The notes beneath the pieces are model-generated. The model worked only from the letters and a program-made list of their open reading frames with translations. It was not told the origin of the DNA and made no database searches. Made by a program: the position numbers and the translations under genes. This document shows positions 43,107 to 52,031 of a stretch of 64,000 nt of DNA, piece by piece. Origin of the DNA: Rhodococcus rhodnii (GTDB lineage Bacteria; Actinomycetota; Actinomycetes; Mycobacteriales; Pseudonocardiaceae); contig JOAA01000007.1 of the NCBI GenBank assembly GCA_000720375.1, forward strand, positions 186,001-250,000. The letters are read 5' to 3'. Within the stretch, counting starts at the first letter, position 1. Each line of letters begins with the position of its first letter.

Positions 43107-44630
43107 ATGGCCCGTGGCTTCCATATCGGTGACATGTTCCACCAGGCGGCCCGCCGGCACGGCCACGTCGCCGTGATCCTGGACCGGCCGCTGGATGTCG
43201 CGACGAGCGAAGGAACGTGGCACACGTACACATCGCTCGCCAAGATCGTGGACCGTCTGGCGGCCCAGCTGTGGACCGCGGGTGTCCGGACCGGTCATCA
43301 GGTGGCGATCCACAAGGCGGACAACGTCGACATCGCCCTGCTCGCCTGCGCCGTCTCCCGGATCGGGGCGGTCCCCGCGCTGCTGTCCCCGGGACTGGAC
43401 CCGGCTGTCGTGGACACATTGCTGACGAGGCTCGAACGACCGTGGCTGGTCACCGACCAGACCAAACTCTCGCAGCTGACCGACCCCACGGGACGCACGC
43501 GAGGAGTCCTTTCCATACCGTTGGTCCCCGCGCCGTCGAGCACCAAGGTTCCCAGAGTCCGGCGCGGCGTACGGCGGCCAGCGCTCATCACACACAGCTC
43601 GGGCACCACGGATGTGCCGAAACTGGCCGTGCACTGTGCGGAAGCGTTGTGGAACAGGCTGATTCCGCAGAAGATCATGGCGTTGCCGGTCCGCGGCGAG
43701 ACCGCGGCGTTGTGCATGTCGTTCGTCCATTCGCGCTTCTACCACGCGTTAGGCGTATTCCTCAGCGGCGGTAGCCCGTTGCTGCTGCTCGTCGATCACG
43801 ACCCGGCGTCCGTCGGCCCGCTGCTGGCACAGTGGCGGCCGGGGGTCGTCGAAACGCACCCGAACACCTTTGTCCTGTGGGAGGATCTGGCGGACGCGGA
43901 CGAGGCGCCGCTGGCGAACGTGCGCTGTTTCGGCAGTACGTTCGACGCCATCCATCCGCGGACTGTGCAACGTCTGCTGGGCGCGTCACGCCGCTCGTTC
44001 CCTTGGTTGTGCCAGCTTTACGGACAGAGTGAGACCGGTCCGGTCGCTGTCCGATGGTTCACCCGGCGTGGTGCTGCTCGCGGCAACGGGCGGCTGGTCG
44101 GGTTCGGTATCCCCGGTTTCACCAAGATCCGGGTCACCGACGACTCCGGCAGGCCGTGCAAACCTGGCGATGTCGGGCACATCGAGGCCCGCACTCGCGG
44201 TAGAATCCTGACCTACCAAGGCGCCCCGGAACGTTACGCCGCACAACTGAACGGGGAATGGTGGCGGATGGGCGATCTCGGCCGCCGCTCGCGGTGGGGC
44301 GGACTGTCTCTTGTGGACCGTGAGATCGACCGGATCGACTCGGTGGACAGCAATCTCGCGGTCGAGGACGTGCTGATGTCCCGCCTGGCGGAGCTCAGGG
44401 AGATCATCCTGATCCCGGGACTGACCGGCACGCCCGTTCCTGTGGTCTGCACCCGCACCGGCACTGCGCTGGACCTGGACCGCTGGCGGGCCGCCACCGC
44501 GGACCTGCCGCAGATGGCCGAGCCTCAGCAGTGGGCCTTCGACGATCTGCCCCGAACGTCGACGTGGAAGATCAAACGGGTCACGCTCGCCCACATGCTC
44601 GCCGCGGAAAGCACGGTCAGCAATGGGTGA
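43107..44630 (+). CDS. Second AMP-binding ligase of the PabAB operon
   Basis: A 507-residue ANL protein, divergent from the preceding ligase. The A3 loop is ITHSSGTTDVPKLAVH, A5 is YGQSETGPVA and A7 is WWRMGDLGRR. The C-terminal Lys is in STWKIKRVTL. The core resembles acyl-CoA ligases linked to polyketide and siderophore pathways. It probably activates a second acid to be joined to the aminobenzoyl unit, or loads a carrier protein, but no free carrier protein gene was found here. It lies 34 bases after the previous gene and overlaps the next by eight bases. Confidence 0.83.
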   Translation: MARGFHIGDMFHQAARRHGHVAVILDRPLDVATSEGTWHTYTSLAKIVDRLAAQLWTAGVRTGHQVAIHKADNVDIALLACAVSRIGAVPALLSPGLDPAVVDTLLTRLERPWLVTDQTKLSQLTDPTGRTRGVLSIPLVPAPSSTKVPRVRRGVRRPALITHSSGTTDVPKLAVHCAEALWNRLIPQKIMALPVRGETAALCMSFVHSRFYHALGVFLSGGSPLLLLVDHDPASVGPLLAQWRPGVVETHPNTFVLWEDLADADEAPLANVRCFGSTFDAIHPRTVQRLLGASRRSFPWLCQLYGQSETGPVAVRWFTRRGAARGNGRLVGFGIPGFTKIRVTDDSGRPCKPGDVGHIEARTRGRILTYQGAPERYAAQLNGEWWRMGDLGRRSRWGGLSLVDREIDRIDSVDSNLAVEDVLMSRLAELREIILIPGLTGTPVPVVCTRTGTALDLDRWRAATADLPQMAEPQQWAFDDLPRTSTWKIKRVTLAHMLAAESTVSNG

Positions 44631-45843
44631 GACACCGGTGCTCGTCGTCGGCGCCGGACCGGTCGGCTTGGCCACCGCGTTGGCTCTCCGCGCCCGGGAC
44701 GTCCCCGTGGTCGTCCTGGAAGCCGAGTCACACGACCGGATCCGGCCCGGCAGCCGGGCGCTGTACGTGCACCGTGATTCGTTGAAACTGCTGGAATCGA
44801 TGCGCGGCGGCGTGGGAAAACGCCTGGTGGCGCGCGGCATTCTGTGGAACGTTCGGCGGACGCTGTTTCGCGGACGAGAGGTGTACGCCCGGACTTATCC
44901 ACCGTATCAAGGAAAGGAGGACATGCCGCCGTTCACCAGCCTCCGGCAGACCGACACAGAGCGAATTCTGCTGGACGCCTGCGCGCAGTCCGGTGTCGCG
45001 GTGCATTGGGACTCCGAGGTCACGTCCATCGCGCCCGACGCGACGGGTGTGACCGTGACGACCGCGAGCGGCGCCTCCTGGCGGGCAAGTCATGTCGTGG
45101 CCGCCGATGGTGCCCGGTCGACAGTCCGGAAGAAAGCCGGGATCGGACTGCACGGCTCAACCGCGGACGGATTCCACGTCGTGGTGGACATCAGCGACGA
45201 GGGGCCACGCCTGGAGCGCGTCTTCCACTACCGGCATCCGGCGATGAACGGCCGACATGTGCTGACCGTGCCGTACACCGGTGGATTCCAAGTGGACCTG
45301 CAATGCGCGGCGGACGACAAACCGGACGAAATCGCGTCACCGGAAGCGGTGCGTGCGTGGCTGCCCGGCGTGATCGGTGCTGTCCAAGAGGATCGGATCA
45401 CCTGGATCTCGGTGTACCGGTTCCGGCAACTGATAGCTGACAGCTTTGTCGACGCCACCGGCCGCGTACTGCTTGTCGGAGAAGCGGCGCACCTGTTCCC
45501 GCCATTCGGTGCACGCGGCATGAACAGCGGTTTCGCCGACGCGGACGCAGCGGCCACGGCGGTCGCGTCCGCCAACCGCGACCGCGCGATCGCCGAGTTC
45601 GCAACGCGTCGACGTGCCGCTGCCTTGTCCAACAGTGCCGCTGCCGGAGCGGCGCTCAAACACATGCGCCCCTCCGGCGGCGTGGCCCGCGCACGCCAGC
45701 TCACCGCCGCGCGACTGGCCCCGCTCGTGCCACGGTTCGGTGCGTGGCTCGAACGTGCGCCCTACGGCCAAGTGTCCACAATGGTCAACGGATACCAGCG
45801 GGCATCATCCGAGTCGAGATCGCCGTGCGGTTGTAGGCATTGA
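44623..45843 (+). CDS. FAD-dependent aromatic-ring monooxygenase
   Basis: A 406-residue group A flavoprotein monooxygenase: Rossmann VVGAGPVGLATAL (about 6-18), RPGSRALYVH, the DG motif VAADGARSTVRKKAG, and LLVGEAAHLFPPFGARGMNSG, in which the normally conserved Asp of the GD motif is Glu. It resembles 3-(3-hydroxyphenyl)propionate and p-hydroxybenzoate hydroxylases. In this operon it would hydroxylate or decarboxylatively hydroxylate an aminobenzoate-type ring. The ATG lies within the end of the second ligase. The last 59 bases overlap the convergent AhpD-like gene, so the Cys-rich C-terminal end is probably non-essential. Confidence 0.85.
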   Translation: MGETPVLVVGAGPVGLATALALRARDVPVVVLEAESHDRIRPGSRALYVHRDSLKLLESMRGGVGKRLVARGILWNVRRTLFRGREVYARTYPPYQGKEDMPPFTSLRQTDTERILLDACAQSGVAVHWDSEVTSIAPDATGVTVTTASGASWRASHVVAADGARSTVRKKAGIGLHGSTADGFHVVVDISDEGPRLERVFHYRHPAMNGRHVLTVPYTGGFQVDLQCAADDKPDEIASPEAVRAWLPGVIGAVQEDRITWISVYRFRQLIADSFVDATGRVLLVGEAAHLFPPFGARGMNSGFADADAAATAVASANRDRAIAEFATRRRAAALSNSAAAGAALKHMRPSGGVARARQLTAARLAPLVPRFGAWLERAPYGQVSTMVNGYQRASSESRSPCGCRH

Positions 45844-46258
45844 TGACAGTGCTCACCCAAATCAGCGCGGCGATCTGCGACTCGTCGAACTCCGCGGCCG
45901 CGGCCCGATAGACCTCGTCCGGCACATGACCGTCGTGCACGAACGTAATCGCTTCGGCCAAGCCGAGCGCGGCCCGTTCCGCGGCAGTGAAGAACGGGCT
46001 CTCCTGCCACGCGCTCAGCGCGTAGATACGCCGTTCTTCCTCGCCGCCGGCCCTGGCATCGCGGGTGTGCATGTCCAAGCAGAACGCACAGCCGTTGATC
46101 TGTGAAACCCGAATCCGGATCAACTCCAGCAGCTCCGGTGGCACCCCGGCCTGCCTGGCAGCATCCACTGTAGACATGTGCAACGCGCGCATGGCCGCCG
46201 AAACATCGGCGGTTCGCGCTTTCAAATCAACCCTGGACTCAACCGCTTGAACTGACAT
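45785..46258 (-). CDS. Carboxymuconolactone decarboxylase/AhpD-like alkylhydroperoxidase
   Basis: A 157-residue CMD-family protein with the redox pair and proton relay in NGCAFCLDMHTRDARAGG, typical of AhpD-like peroxidases, and the trimming helix LELIRIRVSQI before it. It protects against organic peroxides in characterised members. AGGATCACGGT precedes the ATG. It converges with the FAD monooxygenase. Whether it detoxifies by-products of that enzyme is conjecture. Confidence 0.88.
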   Translation of the reverse strand: MSVQAVESRVDLKARTADVSAAMRALHMSTVDAARQAGVPPELLELIRIRVSQINGCAFCLDMHTRDARAGGEEERRIYALSAWQESPFFTAAERAALGLAEAITFVHDGHVPDEVYRAAAAEFDESQIAALIWVSTVINAYNRTAISTRMMPAGIR

Positions 46259-46427
46259 ACCGTGATCCTAGGAGCCAAAACCGCCTGGCAGCCCTATGAA
46301 TTCGGAACATTCATGCCCGCACGGGGACGCGCGCCTGTTCGGTCCGGGCTGGGGTTCACTGAAGTCCCTGGTATGCTTCTGGCTGCAGAACAGGCACCTT
46401 CGAGCGCTTGTGTCCACATTGGTCGCT

Positions 46428-46450
46428 TGACTTGAGCGTCAAGACGCTGA
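46428..46450. promoter_or_regulatory. Inverted repeats upstream of the first LacI gene
   Basis: CTTGAC-TTGAGC-GTCAAG (46428-46445) overlaps AGCGTC-AA-GACGCT (46437-46450). A similar GTC-AA-GAC palindrome, ATGTCAAGACAT, lies at 52002-52013 before the second LacI gene, suggesting a common operator. CTTGACTT could also act as a -35 box. Confidence 0.4.
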
Positions 46451-46523
46451 GACGCCGCGAGAGACCACAGGGGACCCGGTGGTTCGGATATGGCACACGT
46501 CAACGAAGCCGCTGGAGGTCCCG

Positions 46524-47582
46524 TTGAGCTCAGGAAGGGTCACGCTCGCCGAAGTCGCCAAGCGGGCGGGCGTTTCGCGCCCAACGGCGTCGCTCGTGCT
46601 GTCCGGTCGGAGCCGTGAATTCCGGATCTCCGACAGCGTCGAGCAGCGGGTCCTCGAAGCGGCGAAAGAGCTGAACTACCGGCCCAACATCGTGTCCCGC
46701 AGCCTGCGCACGGGCTCCACCCGTACGATCGGCTTCGTCTCCGACACCGTCGCCACGTCCCGGCTCGCCGGCGACATGATCAAAGGAGCCCTTGAAGCCG
46801 CACGGGAACAAGGCATGCTGCTGTTCATCGGCGAGACCGACGGAGACGTGAACCTCGAACGCGACCTGTTGCAGACGATGCACGACCGTCAGGTCGATGG
46901 CATCGTGTACGCGTCAATGTTCACCCGGGCCGTCAATGTGCCGGCAGCGCTCACGACCGGAGCCGCCGTGCTGCTCAACGCGGTGCCGAAGCGGGCGTCC
47001 ACACTCTCCTCCGTTGTACCCGACGAACTCGAGGCCGGCCGCACCGCCGCGCAGGTGCTCCTCGACGCGGGCCATCGCGACGGCATCCACCTCATCGGCG
47101 CCGGCCCTCGGATCCGCGACGTACACCCGGGAGGCGTCGCCGCCGTCGAACGGATCACCGGCATCCGCGAGGTCCTCGGCAAGGCGAAGGTCAAGATCGC
47201 CGGCGGGCGCCTGACCGACGACTGGCTGCCGGAGTACGGCTACCGGGCGACTCGTGAACTCCTGGAACACACCCGGCCACGCGCACTGATCTGCCTCAAC
47301 GACCGGCTCGCCGTCGGCGCGTACCAGGCACTCGACGACTTCGGCTGCAAGGTGCCCGCGGACGTCTCCGTCATCTCGTTCGACGACCACCCGGTCGCCA
47401 CCTGGATCCGGCCCAAACTCACCACCGTCGCACTCCCCCACTACGAACTGGGCCGCAAGGCCGTCGAAGTGCTCCTCGCCGAGATCAACCGGATCCGTGA
47501 AGGAATCGCACCGGAAGCCGAGACGCACCGCGTGCCCATGCCAGTGCGAATCCGCGACTCCGTGGCCGCACCCGACGCCTAA
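46524..47582 (+). CDS. LacI-family transcriptional regulator (paralogue 1)
   Basis: A 352-residue regulator with the N-terminal LacI helix-turn-helix VTLAEVAKRAGVSRPTASLVL and hinge (about 4-60), then a periplasmic-binding-protein-like sugar domain with TRTIGFVSDTVAT, ICLNDRLAVGAYQALDD and VISFDDHPVATWI. I chose TTG 46524 because GGAGGTCC and the following GAGCTCA exactly mirror the start context of the paralogue at 52032. The two proteins are nearly identical along most of their length. It flanks the sugar-uptake operon and is probably its repressor or a redundant copy. Confidence 0.87.
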   Translation: MSSGRVTLAEVAKRAGVSRPTASLVLSGRSREFRISDSVEQRVLEAAKELNYRPNIVSRSLRTGSTRTIGFVSDTVATSRLAGDMIKGALEAAREQGMLLFIGETDGDVNLERDLLQTMHDRQVDGIVYASMFTRAVNVPAALTTGAAVLLNAVPKRASTLSSVVPDELEAGRTAAQVLLDAGHRDGIHLIGAGPRIRDVHPGGVAAVERITGIREVLGKAKVKIAGGRLTDDWLPEYGYRATRELLEHTRPRALICLNDRLAVGAYQALDDFGCKVPADVSVISFDDHPVATWIRPKLTTVALPHYELGRKAVEVLLAEINRIREGIAPEAETHRVPMPVRIRDSVAAPDA

Positions 47583-47641
47583 GTGACCCCGCCCAGGAAC
47601 GCCACACCTTCGAGGCCACCATCGGCAGCTGAACCAGCTGG

Positions 47642-48790
47642 TCACTCAGATCCCAGGGCAGCGCACTTGTGCGCCAGGGCAGTGCCGGTCTCGCGCAGGA
47701 CCAACTCCAAGGTCGGGGCGGGCGTCCCGCCGAAACGCGCCCGCGCTGCCCTGGGTTCGGCCTGCCGGGAGTCGGTGCTGCCCAGATAGTTGACGAAACT
47801 CTCGACACGCAGGTCCGGCAGCACGAGCCAGGCATAGGCCTGATCGGGCCGGGTGGGTGGGTTCTGGATGACCAGGCCGGAACCGTTGAGCGGCTCGTAG
47901 GGGCCGTGCAGCGTCGGCGCGACGAAGCCGTACAACCCGGTGGGCGCGCTGCCTGCCGGGTGAAACGCCTGGCGGGTGGTGCAGAAGAACAGGTAGTACC
48001 GCGACTGGTGGACGACGATGTGCGGTCGTTCGATCTCGTGGTTGACGCCGTCCGCACACACCAAGGGCGGCAGGAGGGTCCAGTCGGCGGAGGTTGCCAC
48101 AGCGACGGCTCCCATGAAGCGGTCGTGCCAGGGAACGGACGCGGCGACGAGGAGGTATTCGCGTCCGTCCGCGGGATCCCGGAACCAACTGGGGTCGCGG
48201 AAAGCCTTGATACGGCCTGGGCCTCCGTCGACGTCGTTCGCGGGCAGGTAGGTCTCGCCGTCCGGGCGCAGAACCACGCGGTGCTCGACGTTCCGTTCGA
48301 GTCGGACGACGCCATCGACCGTGCTGAGCCTTGGTCGTGCCTCGACGACTCGTTGGTGGAAGGTCGGGCGGGCCTCACCGCGCACGCCTGCGGCGGTGTA
48401 GAAGACCGACACCGTGCCGTCAGGTCGGTGGATCGCTGAGCCTGACCATTCGCGGCTGCCGAGTGACGTGCCGTCCTCGAACACGTTGCCGAGGTCACGC
48501 CACTGGTCAGCGGTCCTCGCGAACAGCCGGATGCGGGCACGGTCGTGGCGTTCTTCGGGATGACCGGTGGCAGGTGCCGACAATGCCATCCACAGTTCGG
48601 CGCCTTGGACGACCGTGATCGAGCCGTCCTCCTCCTGGACCGGCCAGCTGTCCCAGATGTCGTGCTCGGGCAGCACACGAGGGGGTGTCGCCGGACCGAT
48701 CTCCCCGGCGGTGGTCGCGGGGTCCTCGACGAGCCGGTCGAGATGATCGCGGGTCCACCGGGCGGGGGTGTGCGCGTCGCGCATTGGCAA
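47642..48790 (-). CDS. GH68 family enzyme (cytosolic sucrose/fructan hydrolase or levansucrase-like)
   Basis: A 382-residue five-bladed propeller enzyme of glycoside hydrolase family 68. The nucleophile Asp is in IWDSWPVQ, the transition-state stabiliser in AFRDPSWF and the acid/base Glu in NHEIERPHI. GH68 members cleave sucrose, transferring fructose to fructans or to water. There is no signal peptide, unlike extracellular levansucrases, so it probably hydrolyses imported sucrose or short fructans inside the cell. The start is TTG 48790 (AGGG seven bases upstream) or ATG 48784. It is the last gene of the transport operon, four bases after the permease stop. Confidence 0.88.
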   Translation of the reverse strand: MPMRDAHTPARWTRDHLDRLVEDPATTAGEIGPATPPRVLPEHDIWDSWPVQEEDGSITVVQGAELWMALSAPATGHPEERHDRARIRLFARTADQWRDLGNVFEDGTSLGSREWSGSAIHRPDGTVSVFYTAAGVRGEARPTFHQRVVEARPRLSTVDGVVRLERNVEHRVVLRPDGETYLPANDVDGGPGRIKAFRDPSWFRDPADGREYLLVAASVPWHDRFMGAVAVATSADWTLLPPLVCADGVNHEIERPHIVVHQSRYYLFFCTTRQAFHPAGSAPTGLYGFVAPTLHGPYEPLNGSGLVIQNPPTRPDQAYAWLVLPDLRVESFVNYLGSTDSRQAEPRAARARFGGTPAPTLELVLRETGTALAHKCAALGSE

Positions 48791-48793
48791 AAG

Positions 48794-49618
48794 TCAGCCC
48801 TTCAGCGAGCCCTGCAGCAGGGCGGAGACAAAGCGGCGCTGGAAGATCAGGAAGATGATCAGCGTGGGCGCCAGCACGAGCAGGGAACCCGCGCACAGCA
48901 ACGGAATGTTGGTTCCCCATTGGCCTTGGAACGCACCCAGCGCACCCGCCATGGTCCGCTTGGCCGGATCGTCGACCAGGACGATGGTGAGCAGGAACTG
49001 GTTCCACGTCCACAGGAACAGCAGGATCGCCAACGACGAGATCGCCGGCATGGCCAGTGGCACGTGGATACGCCAGAACTGCTGCCAGGTGTTGGCGCCG
49101 TCGATCCGGGCGGCCTCGGAGATCTCGTCCGGCACGTTGATGAAGTGCGCCCGCATCCAGAAGACCGCGAACGGCATGAACAGCCCGATGAGCGGCAGGA
49201 TGATCGCCCACCTGGTGTTGAGCAGGCCCATGTCCCGGATCTGGTAGTACAGCGGCGTGATGATGCCCTCGAACGGCAATGTCAGGCCCAGCACGAACAT
49301 CAGGAACACCACGCGGCGCCCCGCCATTCTGAGGTGACCGATGGCGAAGCCCGCCATTGTCGCTATCAGCAACGAAATCGGTACCACCCCAAGCACGATG
49401 AGCACGCTCGAGGCGAGCAGGTCGCCCATGTGCGCCGCCTGGAACGCCATGGCGAAGTTGCCCCACTGCGGCTCGCTCGGCCACGACAGCCCGGCCGGAT
49501 AGCTGCCCGAAGGATGCAGCGCCGTGACGAACAGGCTGACGAACGGTACGACCGTCACAACCATCAGCAGGACAAGGAAAAACCGACCGGTCCACGCCTC
49601 GCGACGTCCGACGATCAC
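48794..49618 (-). CDS. ABC sugar transporter permease (MalG type)
   Basis: A 274-residue membrane protein with six helices and the EAA loop EAARIDGANTWQQFWRIHVPLAMPAI that contacts the ATPase (key residues EAA and G). The GTG start overlaps the TGA of the partner permease and is preceded by AGGGAGGAG, so I reject the longer open frame, which runs through the partner gene in the wrong frame. It forms the second channel half with the 49615-50553 product. Confidence 0.9.
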   Translation of the reverse strand: MIVGRREAWTGRFFLVLLMVVTVVPFVSLFVTALHPSGSYPAGLSWPSEPQWGNFAMAFQAAHMGDLLASSVLIVLGVVPISLLIATMAGFAIGHLRMAGRRVVFLMFVLGLTLPFEGIITPLYYQIRDMGLLNTRWAIILPLIGLFMPFAVFWMRAHFINVPDEISEAARIDGANTWQQFWRIHVPLAMPAISSLAILLFLWTWNQFLLTIVLVDDPAKRTMAGALGAFQGQWGTNIPLLCAGSLLVLAPTLIIFLIFQRRFVSALLQGSLKG

Positions 49619-50553
49619 GACGACTCCTCCCTGGTGAGCCGCTGGATGGGTAGGACGAACACCAGGACGAGGACCATCAGGACCACCGCGAGTGCCGAAG
49701 CCACGCCGACCTGTCGTTCGACGAAGGCGCGGTAGTAGATCTCCAGTCCGGGCACCATCGTGGTGTTGCCGGGGCCGCCCTGGGTGGCGATGTAGACGAT
49801 GTCGAAACTGGCCAACGCCGCGATGACCGTGACGGTCACGCAGACGCCGATCTCCTGCCGCAGGCTCGGCACGGTGATCGAGAAGAATTCGCGAAACGGC
49901 CCGGCGCCGTCCAGCCGCGCGGCCTCGTACAGCGCGGGATCGATCCTGCTCATGCCGGCGAGGAGCAGCAGCGTGCACAGGCCCAGCAGCACCCAGGCGC
50001 CGATCACGCCGACCGCGGGCAGCGCGGTTGCGAAGTCGCCCAGCCACGCCCGCGTCACGCCATCCAGTCCGATCGCGGACAGCATTTGGTTGATCAGACC
50101 GGTCGAGGACAGCAGCCAACTCCACGCGATACCGGCGGCGACGAGCGGGATGACCTGAGGTATGAACACCACCGTCCGCGCGACGACCGCGAGCTTGCTG
50201 GTGGCGATGCGCCGGATGGTGGCCGCGATCGCCAAGCCGAGCACCACCGGGATGCCGCTGAAGTACACGATCAGCTTGACCGCGTTGAGGATCGTGTCGA
50301 ACAGCTCCGGATCGGTGAAGACCTTCACGTAGTTGTCCAGCCCGACCCACGGCGAAGCCCCGATACCGTCCCACCGGTACAACGAGTACTGGATCGTGCG
50401 CCCCATCGGCAGCAACACGAACACCGCGTACACCACTACCGCGGGCGCGACGAACAGCCAGGCGAGCGCACCACTCGCAGCGCGGCGTCCCGCCCTGCGA
50501 GTGGCGGGTTCGCCGGTCTGATCAGCGGTCGAGGCCAGCGTCGTCTGGGCCAT
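49615..50553 (-). CDS. ABC sugar transporter permease (MalF type)
   Basis: A 312-residue permease with six to seven helices, including ALAWLFVAPAVVVYAVFVLLP near residue 30 (only the core quoted) and the EAA-type loop ALYEAARLDGAGPFREFFSI. It pairs with the downstream permease and the lipoprotein at 50559. The gene starts six bases after the binding-protein stop. Together these make an importer of the CUT1 (oligosaccharide) class. Confidence 0.9.
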   Translation of the reverse strand: MAQTTLASTADQTGEPATRRAGRRAASGALAWLFVAPAVVVYAVFVLLPMGRTIQYSLYRWDGIGASPWVGLDNYVKVFTDPELFDTILNAVKLIVYFSGIPVVLGLAIAATIRRIATSKLAVVARTVVFIPQVIPLVAAGIAWSWLLSSTGLINQMLSAIGLDGVTRAWLGDFATALPAVGVIGAWVLLGLCTLLLLAGMSRIDPALYEAARLDGAGPFREFFSITVPSLRQEIGVCVTVTVIAALASFDIVYIATQGGPGNTTMVPGLEIYYRAFVERQVGVASALAVVLMVLVLVFVLPIQRLTREESS

Positions 50554-50558
50554 GGACG

Positions 50559-51911
50559 TCAGCTCCCGATCTGGCTGACGTAGTCACTTTGGACGCTCTG
50601 CAGCAGTCCTTGCGGCGTTTGCTGGCCTGCGAACAGCTTCTGCAGTTGTGGCGTCCAGCTCTTGGCGTAGATCGCGCCGGTGGCGTTGGCGATGAAGTCC
50701 ATTGCCGCGTTGTCCCGCAGAATCCTGGCGCCGGCCGCGAGCGTCTCCGCGGTGACCGTGCCCTGCTTGACTTCCGGCATCGGGGCGTCGGCCGGACCCA
50801 TCGGGTGCGACCCACCCACCTCGACGGCGATCCGCCGGGCGTTCGCGTTCGTCGCCACCCAGTTGAGGTAGAACGCGGCGCAGTCCGCGTGCTTCGCGTT
50901 CGTGGCGATGCCGTACGTCAGTGGCGCCGACATCGTAGCGACTTTGCCGCCATTCGCCGATGGCAGTGGGAAAAAGCCGGCCTTGCCCGCCATCGCCTTG
51001 TCGAGGTTGCCGGACTCCCAGTCGCCGTTGAACATGAACAGGCCCTCGCCCGCCTGGAACTTGCCCATCATCTTCGCGTATTCCATGGCGTTGGCGTCCC
51101 GGTCGAAGTAGCCCGCCTTGATCCACCGCTCCAGATGCTCCGCGCCGCTGCGGTTCGACGGCGTATCGATGGTGGCGCCGGGCTTCTGGAAGATCCAGTC
51201 GTTGATCGGCCCCGGCTGGCCGTACGCCGCCATCAGGTTCTGCAGCGGGAACGCGAATCCGCCGGTCGCGCCGCCGTTGAACTGGACGATCGGCGTGATG
51301 TTCGCCTGCTTCGCCTTGTCCAGAAGGGCATCGAACTCGGCGAGGGTGGCGGGCGGGGCCGTCATCCCGACTCGCTCCGCGAGCGTCTTGTTGTAGAAAA
51401 CCCCGGTGACACTGAAGTTCAGGCCCATCGCGTGCAGCGCACCCGCACCCCGGGGGCGACCACCCGGTCCCAGCCGTAGCTGTTCCAGTTGCGAGGCCGG
51501 CCATTTGTCCCAGCCGAACGCCTTCGCGTAGCCGTCTAGGTTCTTCAGCAGATTGTTGCGCACCAGTTCGGAGACCTGTGGCAGGCGCATCAGATCCGGT
51601 GGGTTGTCCGCCAGCACGCGGGGCGCGTTCTGGGTGATCACCGCGAACTGGTCCTCCCGGATGTCCCAGGTGACGTTCGGATGCTGCTTGGTGAACTCGT
51701 CGGTGAGTGCCTTTGCAATCGGGAAACCGGTCTCGAAGTAGGCGGACATCGTGACCGGCTGCGTGCCACAGGTCGGCGGCGACGAGAGGGCCGCGGCCGT
51801 GTCTGTCGGCTGTGGACTGTCACTGCCCGGTCCGCCGCAGCCCGCGACCAGCGTGCCCGCCAACGCGACGACTCCGAGCACGGTCCTGCGACGGCTGATG
51901 TGACGCGGCAT
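50559..51911 (-). CDS. ABC sugar-binding lipoprotein
   Basis: A 450-residue extracellular solute-binding protein family 1 member. It has a lipoprotein signal ending in LVAGCGG, where the lipid-modified Cys would be residue 25, and the sugar-binding fold with NFSVTGVFYNKTLAERVGM, GLFMFNGDWESG and YGIATNAKHADCAAFYLNW. GAGGAGACGC precedes the ATG. It is the first gene of the operon; the cargo is presumably sucrose or fructo-oligosaccharide, given the GH68 enzyme. A TTGCTAA inverted repeat lies 37 bases upstream. Confidence 0.92.
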   Translation of the reverse strand: MPRHISRRRTVLGVVALAGTLVAGCGGPGSDSPQPTDTAAALSSPPTCGTQPVTMSAYFETGFPIAKALTDEFTKQHPNVTWDIREDQFAVITQNAPRVLADNPPDLMRLPQVSELVRNNLLKNLDGYAKAFGWDKWPASQLEQLRLGPGGRPRGAGALHAMGLNFSVTGVFYNKTLAERVGMTAPPATLAEFDALLDKAKQANITPIVQFNGGATGGFAFPLQNLMAAYGQPGPINDWIFQKPGATIDTPSNRSGAEHLERWIKAGYFDRDANAMEYAKMMGKFQAGEGLFMFNGDWESGNLDKAMAGKAGFFPLPSANGGKVATMSAPLTYGIATNAKHADCAAFYLNWVATNANARRIAVEVGGSHPMGPADAPMPEVKQGTVTAETLAAGARILRDNAAMDFIANATGAIYAKSWTPQLQKLFAGQQTPQGLLQSVQSDYVSQIGS

Positions 51912-51947
51912 TGCGTCTCCTCGATTGATTCTCGTGTGGACCCCGTG

Positions 51948-51967
51948 TTGCTAAATCGGGTTAGCAA
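51948..51967. promoter_or_regulatory. Probable LacI-type operator between the binding-protein gene and LacI 2
   Basis: TTGCTAA-ATCGGG-TTAGCAA, perfect 7-base arms in the 120-base divergent promoter. Its size and symmetry fit a LacI-family operator, and its position would let one site control both directions. Confidence 0.65.
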
Positions 51968-52031
51968 AGAGCGGCGCTAGTGTTACGCTCACCACTGGCC
52001 GATGTCAAGACATGCCCTTGGAGGTCCGCGG

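Noticed and set aside
48794..50374. Long form of the second permease (526 codons)
   Set aside because: The first 250 codons run through the upstream permease in the wrong frame. The GTG at 49618 with its ribosome-binding site and overlap with the upstream stop is the natural start.
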